Source of the DNA: Phoronis australis
Lineage: Eukaryota > Phoronida > Phoronidae
Assembly (NCBI GenBank): GCA_002633005.1
Contig: NMRA01000457.1
Location: 226,145 to 259,118, forward strand
Direction of reading: 5' to 3'
Length of the DNA stretch: 32,974 bases
Shown: positions 9,601-21,600 of the stretch, piece after piece
How the letters are laid out: each line of letters starts with the position of its first letter
Position numbering within the stretch: the stretch's first letter is position 1
Position numbers and translations under genes: made by a program
The notes under the pieces: generated by a model
Databases searched by the model: none
What the model saw: only the letters and a program-made list of their open reading frames with translations
Told to the model about the DNA's origin: nothing

Positions 9601-12600
9601 ACTATTGATGACAAATGTTAATTAGCACTATTGATGACAAATCTTGCAAAAATAATTTTCTCACATTACCTGGAATGTGTTACGACACGACTGGTTAATG
9701 ACATCGAGTACGTAATTTTTCTGATATTACATGGGCAAATTGCAAAGTAGTGCAAAACACTAAAACAGCCAAACGCGCACCAACCAAACAATGCCGGAGT
9801 TCCGAGAAGGTGACGATGGTTTGATTGACAAATCGGGTGTCACAACTATGCTCTCCTAGTCAAAAGGACATGCAAATAACTAAGTTCTTAAACGGACCCA
9901 TCTTCGGCGGCAAATTCCATATCCACGTTCATTCAAAGTTTTGATATTACATCTTCAAACACTATTTTATTCTAACTTGAATATTTGCTACAAAAGCAGT
10001 CAGAATGCAATTTACAATATTATTGTTAAGCTTAAAACAAACCTATTAAGAAAAAATAACTGGATTACTTTAAATTGCACAAGCATGTTTTTACAAAAGT
10101 TGCGTCGTGTGGTTGAAAGTTTTATTAGACACGTCGAGTTTTTCAGCAAAAAGATGATCGTTTTTACGGTTCATGTGAGAAAACAAATCTTACACTTGTC
10201 TCAGATTTATGATATGGGCAAAACCTCTTGGAAATTTAGTCAAAATCCCTCGGCAAGCCTCTAGATTTTGACGAAATTTCCAAGAGGCCCATGTTATAAC
10301 CCTTAGACTCGTTTAGGATTCTCTATATATCATACCATTCGTGTGACTATATGTAATATGATTTCATATTAAAAGAATTATGAAATATGATCAACCAAAA
10401 TTACCAGTTCATTTGTCTCTAAATTGTATCCAAGACTTTACCTCTGTTCTTTAATTATTGTAACGTGCTGAGTTAAGATCAGACCCCATGAATCAACATA
10501 CCAACAACGAAATTGTAAGGTATAGACATCGCACTGTTGTTTTTCGTAAAATTCAGAGATATCTCTCCATTCAGTTTCAACCTGCTACTGCTTTCAGAGG
10601 AAAGGCCACATTCCCTACAGGAACAGCAAGTTGACTCGCCTCCTGAAGGACTCACTGGGTGGAAATTGCAGGACCGTCATGATTGCTGCTGTAAGGTAGG
10701 TAGTGCGAGCAACATAAACGCCTCCTGTAGTCTGTCCGTGACCAACGAGGAGTTGAGGTATGACTGACCTGTATTCATTGTGTTCCAGAAGGGTAAGACA
10801 CGCATAAGTTGGACATGCATAGATCGGATTTTTGCACAACGTTGACCAAGTTCTTCGATACGGTTGTTTTAATTCTTGCACCTGGGTCTTTATGTGGGTT
10901 CGATTTCGCATCACTCATGCAAAATCTCTGGGTCTCAGTTTGAATCTGACTTTAATATGCGAGTTTCACTGTGGATTTGAAATTGCCACAAGGCACCAAT
11001 GTGCACTGTGTGGGTCAGGATGTGAGGTTCAGGCGGCATAGATGAAAAGTAGTATTTCATAGCCAGGTTGGATAATATATCGCTGTATGGAAAGTTCAGC
11101 TAATCAAAGAAATGAGGTATCATTCAGTGGTCATGTAATAAAACTAGACGTTGACTCAGTTTATCAGTAGGTGGCTCAACTTAGTCTGAACATTTATGAG
11201 GCTGTTTGAATATTAATTGTGTATTTTGCTGTTGTTACGTCTTGCAGCCCCTCCACGCTAAGCCTAGAAGACACCTACAATACACTGCGTTACGCTGACA
11301 GAGCCAAACACATAAAGGCCAACGTAAGTGGAATTCACTCTATTCCATCCATTCCTATTTGATGTTTTTAATTCTGTGAAATTCTTTCATTATCCTTTTT
11401 ATGTTTTTTTTTAAATGTTAATGGGTTCTGTAATTATATTTTAGACAATTTTTATTATGCTGCACATGCAAAAAGGCGGTCAGGTGTTGGTGCTATCCTT
11501 CAAATGTTAATTGTTTTTTCCTCGTGAAGATTTTGAGATGTATAATTCACAAGATAACCATCTGTAAAATACCTCTCATCTCCTCTCAACCCAAACTCAT
11601 TCCTATGAGATGGGTAAGTTCAACTTGGTAGATTTGTAAAACAGGACTCGATTTGGCCACCTGTGCTTGACTAAGAAATGATGACCTGAGAAATCTTGAA
11701 TTTTATGGCAGAATTTGCTGCTTCTTCAACTCAGATATCCATTTTTGTCCATTTTTGACGGTTGCCAACTGTGCTGGATTTATAATGTTCAGGACTACAT
11801 TCACGGTTTTCTTGTTTTGACAAGCTTAATTTTTGGCAACCTGGGAACGTTGCTTTGAACTGAGCTTTGAGCCCTGTAAAATGCTTTGTTTTTTCCACTT
11901 TTCATCGTCAGGACATGCTCATTTTTGTCAGAAAATATTTTGCTTTCATAATTAATAAAATAACGCTTCATCAGATTGCCAATGAGGCATTTTTGAGTTG
12001 CAGTCTGTCGACAGAGAGGATAAACTGACTAACTTACTAAAACAAAGCATTCCCTTTACTCTCATAATCTTGGCCCTGTAATACTCCTTACTGTGACAAG
12101 ATTCTATTTCCGCTACCAAGTCAGACAATGTGTACATGCGTATGGCGCATGCAACGGAAATGCAATATTGTATTACTGTTAGGAATATTATGAGATCAAT
12201 TTAATGAAAGCAAAAATGTCTAATTCAATCTTTGTTTTTAGCCAGCTAAACTGGGTGACATACAATTTTGATTTAAACCTTATTATTTGGTAAAACTGCA
12301 CTAGAATTTACACTTTCTAATAAGGAGACGTAATTGCTCTAATGTGCCATAATTTTCACGATTTCAGTTGAAGAAGAATGTCATGAGTATTGACGTACAC
12401 GTGAGTCGGTATGCTCAGATCTGTGACGAACTTCGTGCCGAGGTAGGAACGCAGATTCACTGTAATTTTACTGGCTTACCTCCATTTATGCAAGTCAAAG
12501 TTTAAACAAATCCGAGAGCATCAACATTTATGATGCTGTTCATTTATCTTGTTTAAGGTGTCTGCTTCAACTGTTCTTGTAAAGTTTACTTTCTTTAGAA

Positions 12601-15600
12601 GATTAGGTCAGTTTCTGCCACAGAATCTTGTTGTAAAATATAACATGTCCTCACCTGTTGAGTGGATTTCGTTATGCAGTCGTTTCTTTAGTTCTAGTCA
12701 TGATTAATTTGTATTTCTTACTGGGATTTCCCATAGATAAGCCCATCCGATGAAACACCCGTGGGTGTTTATTCGGAAAATTATGTTGATTACACGTCCA
12801 TGGGCATTTATTTGGTCAAGTGTCCATACAGTGGGTTGTTTTGTTTGGAAAGTTTCCTCTTAAAAGTCCACTCAGCATCAACTTTTTGCCACAAATTAAG
12901 GTTGGTGGAGCATTTATCATTTATAAAAACGAACAACATGTTGGCGAACTATGCATTTATTAACATGAAATTAAAAAATGTAGTTTTAAGTAAAAAATGT
13001 CAAAGTCAGCAAAACTATGACTTTCCGTTTACATGCCCCCTTATCTGAATTAATCTCCGGGCGTTTATTTGGTGTTGTTAAAATGCCTGAGTTTTCATTT
13101 TCCGAATACATGCCCATGGGCTTATCTACGGAAATTCCTGGTAACAACTAAAGAGTGTTTATTCTTCAATGTTACGCCTATAATCCCTAGGTTTTAAGAA
13201 GATAATCGATGTTCTTGTTTCCAATTTTTTCTGTAAATCTCAGTTTTACTGCCGAGGTTAATGGGATCTTATGACTAAAATTTGTACTTTAAATGGGAAG
13301 TCATTCATTTTTCAGCTGTTTATTTCTCCACTGTTCATCTCTGTACTTATTATTTCAATTTTTATTTCCCTATTGCAAAAGCTCAGTGTTTAGATGTATG
13401 CTTAGTTTTCAACAGACAGATAGTCATCATTAATTTGAACGTAAAATACAACTAGATAATGACAGTTATTTGCCAAAAGCTTGACCACGCAGATGAAAAC
13501 TTCTCTGTTGTTTGCAGATGAATACTTCTCTATTCACATTTTTGTACCTGTTATTAATAGTTCTGTTTTGTATGTGTGTTTGTGTGTGTGTGTGTGTGTG
13601 TGTAAATGTGCCTACTTATTTCTTTATTTCCGATGTCATGACCCCACCTAATGACTGCCTTTTGTTTTGAAGGTTTCTCAGTTGAAGACAAAACTTCGCA
13701 AGTATGAGTCGGGCGCTGGGACTTGTAAGAGTATGGTTATGTGTGACCAATCATATGAAGTTGACGAGTGAGTTGACCCAACTGGTTATTGTGCTGACAC
13801 TGTGCCTTAAATGTGAATGCAACTGTTTTTAATGTTGCTTCGAATAAGAATATAGATCCATGGTTGTCTTGGAGATACGCTTTTCTGTGTTGCTTCCCCA
13901 TGTATTTGGAACAATGAAAGGTGACACGAACAGCCAAGCAAAAGGCTCACGCCTTAGTTCTACATTCACTACCATTGAGCACACACAATGTCCTACTCGC
14001 TGTTGACCACACTATGTGTGACGGTCATTCATGTTTGCTCAATGGCAGTGAATGCAGAACTAAGCTACAGTCTTTTGATGGTCCGTTTACATCACTCTCT
14101 TGTATTCTGTGGATATCGAAGAATATCTCTTCAGGATAACTAATCATCTAGTTTTTAATAAAGGTAACATTAAAATGTTTGCGTTCCCTTTTAATTGAAT
14201 TGGTTACAGTGAATGACTATGGTATAAACTCTTATGTACGCATGTGTGCCTATATTCTGAAATAATGTATTTTTTCAATGAGTTTTGCATCGAAGTGCAA
14301 ATGACAGGCTGCGTCTGTGCTTGTCTTAAAGCTGGTGTTTCGGCACGTTTTATCCATTCTCATTATTTACATTTCAAGTTAACGTTTAATTGAATACATG
14401 TCATCGTCTACCATTTTGTAACTAATCAATTCAAGTTTCACTGACACATATGTGGTGCGTAGACTTACTACAGGCTCATAAAATAGGCTGGTAACTGAAC
14501 AACTGTGTTTTTTTTTACTAAAGCTGCAATGGTCCCACATTCTGTTAAAATGACTATAAAGATAAACGTTTGATTTAAATCACTAATCCTTATTACTTGT
14601 TGGTTCATTACACTGTCTGACTTTCTTGTGAAATTTTACTTTTGCAGTCAAGCTGTGATACAGTGTGCTTGGGGCCTGTTTCACTAAATTTGTTTTTCAC
14701 ATTATAAAATTACACTGATAAATATATATGTGTTAGACATAAAATATGCCTTAATTTATGCAAACATGTTTTTTTACAGAGTTTAAGCTGAGGGCTGTTC
14801 CAGTAGAATCCGTGTTGGAGGGGGGGGATGGCAGTAGAAATAAAAATTCATGGGTGATGGTCTTCAGAAAAAAAGTCAAATTATGGGTGGTCATTCCTGT
14901 AAGAAGTGATGCATTAAAAATGGGCGGTATTTTTTGACCTGTTAATGCTGACAGGTTGGTTACTTCAGCCCTCTAAACTAAAAAAAATGCAATTGGCATA
15001 TATCCTAACTTATCCCAATACAAAAAAGCCCATATTGCCAGTAAGCAGAGTGCAATGTGTTCACTAAGCCATTAATCAAGTCATGGGCAACTGGATTTGA
15101 GCCAACTATTTGTCTGCAGTCCTATAATTGAATTGAAAAGTTATGCAACACTAAACTGGTGTTAACACATATAAGAAAATTGATGATTTTTAAATAAAAA
15201 GTATGAGGAGTAAGATAAACAAGTTCCCATATTCTCTTGACATAGAAGTATAAAAGAGTTCGTGGAGACAGTTTGAGATTCATAGATCCTTGTAATTGAA
15301 AAAATGTTCATTGAAATTATAGACACATGGTGAACAGAGACACCTGGTGGTATTGCTCACAGGCTACTTTAGTTTTTGACAATATTGGACAAGACAACTA
15401 GTTCTTGTCTGTCAATCATCTAAGTTCTTAACAGGCCTCCTGGAGGCAATTTGTTTGCAATTGTTGGATTTTAGATTTTAACCTATTAAAAATAATTATA
15501 AAATTATGGGTCATGGGTTGGAGAAATAAATGAAAAATATGGGCGGTGGGTACGAAATAAAAGTGCCTTCCCCCCTCCCATACAGATTTTGCTGGAACAG

Positions 15601-18600
15601 CCCTGAGATTTATGACCTGGCATAAATATCATTTTAGACTCTGTTTTGCAACATTTTAGTGAGACCCACCGATAGTTCCATCACTTGTGAAGCTCCGTAT
15701 CACAAGTCTCAAATCAAGTACTTTGTATATACATTGATTTGCTTTATGAACTTTAGATCCTCATATGTTGAAAAGGTGATGTATGATGGGTTGATTGCTT
15801 CCAAATGTGTAGGTGTACTGACAATATTTGGTCTAAAAAGCCAGAGAAGTGGCAAGCCCAGTCCTATAACAGCCAGTTTTTAGCCAGTAGGTGTCACTGT
15901 TAGTGTCTTTCTTCTAGCCTGCTACGCAAAATCCGCTATGTGTTCTCCGCCCGAGTGTCTATTCACAAGGAAATCATGGACCTGGAGTGTTCCCAGCGGG
16001 ATGTCGAGTTCAGGATTTATCGCAAAGAGCGTACTCTGGCAAGATTGGACTGTGTACATTTGGAAAAGTATACCCAAAATGAGGTACATGACTGTATAAT
16101 TAAATATGCTTTGCGAACTTATTCTGCAGTCTTCTGGCTCTATACTGTTAAGTCGGTATTCAGTCTATATCAACACGTGCAGTAAAGTCTAATTCCTCAT
16201 ACAAGACACACATAGGCCCATATTTGGAATTTTTGTAATATTGGCCTACTTTTGAAACAAAAATAGGCTGTGCAAAGTTTCCTAAAATAAGAAACAAGTT
16301 CATTTCAGGTCACTCTAACTTATCTGCTGTTAATAAATTTGAAAGGTAAGGTTACTTTTGTTGAATCCGTTTTTGGTAAATTTCTCATTTTATCTCATAC
16401 TCTGAAAGGTATTTTGGACCATCCACAGTCAATTTTTATATCAGCAAGAATAATGAAAACAAGCAACAGTTCTTCAAACCATTGACGCTAAGAACAAATC
16501 ACACACTGCAAACACTGTGTGTCTGATTTGTTGGATCATTGTTGAATAAATTTCATAGCCCGACGCCATTGATCAAGCCGATATGCACATTTGTATGCAC
16601 TGGAGAGAGGACAAAAAATCGCCAGGTTAAGATCGAGCACAACAATCAACAGGCAGAAGTGAAATAACTCGGCTGACATTTTCGGATCTTGCTATCTTTT
16701 GGTTTGAAAAATTGTTATTTCTACTAAATTTCATTTCGTAAGAAAAGTGAAAGTGAAATGCTTTTTATCTTGAATATCAAAAAAAGAAATACTACTGGTA
16801 TCCTAAACTCTCTCAACTCCATTATAGGTGATCATTTCTTGTCGACGTTGCTGCCAAATTTTCTATTTTTAAGCTCCTCTATTTCCGAAATTATGCTTGA
16901 GTTTAAGCTGGAAGTACTAAAATTTAGGTAGAATTGTTTGCTTAACATATGCTTGGAGGTTTACTATAATCTAAAGTATGACTTCATAGTGTACTGAAAC
17001 CCGTAAATTAAGAACTCCAAACTTGAGTTCTAAAAGTTTGTAATTAGTGGCGTACAGGACTGACACACTGAAGCTGATCCGCTCTACTGTACAAAAATGT
17101 TGGTTATTTCATACATTTTCAACTTTCTTAAAAGACTGAATTTGAGGCAATGTCACAATTTTAAACCCATAGATTTACACTGTACTGTATAGTCACTCAA
17201 AAACTTCACTGTAGAGTTATCATTTCTGTGAACTAAAAACAATTACCCTTTTTATGTTGGTTTTACGTGATATCACATGTGCATATTTTACAGATAATGA
17301 ACAAAGTGCAGAGGCAAATTACTTCAGCCCAGTCACGGCGATGCACTCTGGTAGACAAAACAGGAACGTTGAACGAGAGGCTGGATGAGAATGGCCAGTG
17401 GCTTGAGCGGGTCAAGACTGAGATTGCGGTTGCCTGTAAAGGTGAACAAGTTCCCGAGGTGGGTCTGGGTCCAGTGTAGACGTTTTACGTTTTGCAGACC
17501 TACAGTAGATTTGAAAAAAAAGTTGACGATATCTCTTCTTTGCAAAAATCAATAAAAAGTGGAGCTAATTATCTCTGGCTAATTTTCAAGTGGTTCAGTG
17601 TTAATGTGTTTTATCCATTGTCCTTTGGTTTTGACATAACTTTGAAATTTGTCCTTCATTTTCTTGTTTGAAAATGTACGTACGCATCTTTTGGGGATTT
17701 CTCGCAAACTGCATTTCCCACTGTTCTCTTCTCTCATATGCTATGTTCCACTTCATGCATGGATTTCATTTATTCTAAGAAGTATGCCTGTGATTGGAAG
17801 GTATAAGAAATTGTGATTGGTGAAGATAACATAATACTGTCAGTAGGGTGCGAAAAGTAAAGAGTGCTTGCCTGATACAATTTTTATTTTGTAATTGTAA
17901 TCAAATAAAATCAGGCGTCCACTCACACCATGCAACCCTTGGATTTTCCTTACACACTCTGTCTAAAAATGTTGTGACTTTCCAAATTTCCACTGAAAGA
18001 TTATATGTGGCAAGTAATTGCTTTGATCCTCAAAAATTCAAATGGTGCCTAGTGAAATTTTTGTTACTCAGTGCTACACACCTGCTGGCCACTTTGTCTA
18101 CCTCATATATTGCAAATGTGAACACGTTCACTTTGCCACTATATCTGTGCTTACAGTTTGCTTGCATGTCTTGTATCCTCAGAGTTTATGGCATTGCGTG
18201 AATGAAATGTTCAAAAAAATACTACAGAACTGCAAAACGTTGACAAAAAGAACTGAAACCTATTTGATAAGAATGTATGATTTGACTGTTTGCTTTTTCT
18301 TTCGGTGAAGATAATTTCTTCTTTGTCTAAATTTTGTAACCATTATTGTCTCTGGGTTGGTGAAGATAAACACATCAAAACTACTGACTTAATTCACTTA
18401 ACAATTCCATTGAGACGTGTTTCCAGTCACTCCTGCTTTCTCTCCACACAGATTGTAGATATGGCACTACATGCAGGACACCTGGAGGTAGAACTGCGAG
18501 ACACTCGGCGCCAGGTGAAACATCTTAAGAAACTGGTCAAGGCTCAAGACAGGGACACTCAGGCTTCAGAAAGGTAGGTATTGTGGGGAAAAGACACCGG

Positions 18601-21600
18601 TGGTGTCCTGTTTGCGATAGATTGTTTATTATTCTTGGCACTGTGAGTCACGGATATAACTGAGTTAAGAAATTACAAGAGATTTTCCGTTATGCACTTC
18701 ATTTGTACAAATTATGCTTATTATGCATAAAGTCTCAATCAACCCGTATGTTCTCTCGAAAACTAATTTTTGATTTAAGCCACTTACTGTCATAAAATCC
18801 TTGTTCAGAAATTGAAGCATGATTGTGCCTGATCATTGTGACGTACTCTGTATAACCTCATAAGATGCAGTGTTGTTTACACAGTCTTCTCTTCAACCTT
18901 CTGTCACTGGTGAAGAAGCAACACTTACTACTAAAAGGCAACAACTTGGCAACTTCAGACATTGTGTCCGAGTTTGACAGTATTCAGTCGACGGTTGTTG
19001 ACGACCGCGAGATCTCCTGGGCCGACCAGAGCTTCTCCGTCTCTGGCGAGTCGACGATATCTCGTCTGACAGATCTGCCTGTAATCAGCTGTGTAGCAAC
19101 CCGTGAGTAGAACCACCTGTCATCACTGTTGGTAGCGTTGAAAGTGTTCTAACGCTGTAAGTGCAAATCACTTGTGCTGGGTTAGGTTGTTGGTTGATAT
19201 CAGAAGAATAGCATGGCGATGATGACTCAATCAAAGGATTGCAACCACAACTGTGCACAGGAAAATTAATAGCTTAAAACTTAAACTCAATGATCCACGG
19301 AAATTTTGTATTCGAAATTCACGGATAGTTTTTCTGCTTATTTTCCTGCAGTCTTTTTAAGTTCCTCTGCTATAAGATCATTAAATAAGTCCAACTTCAG
19401 TACAATTTTGACAAGGTTTTTAAACCAACTCTTCCTCTTTCTCACCTTTACATTGTTATGTCTTCGCTTTCAGCCAAGGCACCCGTTGGTCGGAAGCAAC
19501 GGAGAAGCAGCAAGTCTCAAACACCAAAGACCCCTAGCAGGAAGAGTGAGTAGTGTCTGTTCTACTAGATTCGGTAAAAAGTAAAATCTTGTGAGACTCA
19601 CTGTCAAATGTTGTTGCGTTGATCTTATTTGACATTTTGTTGGACACAATGCTGTAGAGTGCTAATTGGCTTCATTGACATTTTCCACCAGCTGGCATGC
19701 CATTTGCAAGTTGAGGGTCAGATTGTGCGGTAATGGATCCAACTTCACGGTTAACAATGTAGCATTCAAGATGCAAATCATTCTATGAATTAAACTGCAA
19801 TTGAGATGCACTAGATAGTTGTTTACTACCTTTTATTGCCTTTGTTAATGCTGTTGTTCTATTTTGTTGTTTTACAGGTTTTATTGCAGCAGACAATGCT
19901 ATGACACCGGGAAAGAACTCCCAAAATGTCAAAGGTCAGACTCTCTGCTTCTCACCATCAGGCTCACCGTTGACATCCGGCACTGAGAGTTCATTGTCGT
20001 TGGCTTGTGTCTCAGGGTCACAAAGTGCAGACTCACCAGAGGCTAGCCATCAGATCACCGCTAAAGCTGGGGCGACCCCGGCTCCAAAAGAGATGAAGCC
20101 AGTTGATGATGGTCATGAAAGTAAAGCACAGGTGGAGAAAAAAGCAGGTGGGACCAGACCTGAGAAGCAGGCAGAAGCCGATGCTGTCAGATACCTTCGC
20201 GTGGAAAAAGGAAATGACTCGATAAAGTCAAGCGAAGCCATTGATTTGGTCTCCAATGCTTATGGAAAGAACTTACATGTCAGCCATGATTCACTGACGA
20301 CAAGCAAGGATAGCAGAGAAGTGCCATTGTCTCGAGATCTTGGTGGACTTTTACGGCTGGAGCATGGGCGGTCGTATAGTGTTGAGGCTCCACAAGCGCA
20401 CCTCGCCATTTGTGAAGCCAACAGTGTGACTTCTCTACCGAGTTTGTCGCAGTCTCCCCCTATTGTTGTGTCCTCAGACTCATCTCTTTCCCAGCACAGT
20501 GTAGATGATACATATGTGATTCCCGTCGAGGATGACCAGCTGTGTGCAGAGGTGGTGCCCCCTGTTATCATTGAGAGCACGAGTGTGAACAGTGTAATAT
20601 CTACGTCGGAGTCCCCCAAAGTCACGGCGACTGGGACGGATGTGGCAGAGACTTTCACCAGCTACACAGAGGAGGGTGGCTCCTCTGGCGAAGGAAAACA
20701 AATCCACTTGAGACTCTGCGGAGGTGCAACGGTGACCAAAGCGAAATGCGACAGTGGGACAAACCAAGCGACAAAAGTGCCGAGGGCTTTAACGTTTGAT
20801 ACCCCAACAGGTATGTGAGTGTTTTCCAAGTGCAGGGTTGCATAAATCTTGTATTTCTTGGCATTATTGCTCTCAATGGTATTTGTAACACTGATCTTTT
20901 TCAACATACTGTGCAGTAGTGCTCTGTTAAAGCAATTTGGTCAGGAAAATGTGTATCGGGTTTCAGTTGTACTTCCGTTGGTAATAGTCTGATATAACGT
21001 GCCCGCATTTTGAGAACCAGTGGTACATTCATCATGGTGCTTGTTCTTTTAAGAATGCAGGAACACTTGACGATGGCCGTAGAATAGACCGACCAAAACA
21101 TCGTGACAGTGTAAATAGACAAAAGGTCGCTGTAAATAGACCAAGAGATTTTCATAATAGTTGTAACACGCCACCACCTCAGAGTGGTTTTAGAAAGTCA
21201 TGTATTGTTTTGGGTTGTAATGTAGCAGGTAAAACCTTACATAGTCCTCTAGTAACTCTTTTGACGTAGGCATTAAAAGATTCCCTAACTGTGACCGGTA
21301 ATACGTTCTAATGCTTTACTGCTTTTCAGTCAAAAAGTCCTTTGCTGATGTGGTGAAGTCGCCTCCTAACTCTTCCATATTGCTGAGTGCCTACAACTCT
21401 CTGCGTGCTGCATCACCGCTGGCAACACAGCTGTCGCAAACTCCTGTTGGCGACACCTGCAGGTTTGGCTCTTGCCATTTTTTGTCTGGTCTGATTTTCT
21501 GAATAGTTTCTTATAAATTTGTTACAACAGAGGCAGTAGTGGCAGTAGCTAGGTACAGACTCCAGCGTAGGTTGGCACAGAAATTAAGAAGATTGAGCGC

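Noticed and set aside
9941-10264. 107-codon open frame in intron 5
   Set aside because: Composition is that of AT-rich non-coding DNA (K/N/I/F-rich), it ends within the hairpin, and it has no splice support.
12761-13048. 95-codon open frame in intron 8
   Set aside because: It lies entirely inside an inverted-repeat element and is not protein-like.
17848-18308. Overlapping 88- and 117-codon open frames in intron 11
   Set aside because: No protein-like motifs, and two frames are open at once in AT-rich sequence between well-supported exons.
20260-20907. Antisense open frames over exon 15
   Set aside because: Shadow frames of a long, compositionally biased coding exon; the plus-strand frame is supported by phase and splice sites.
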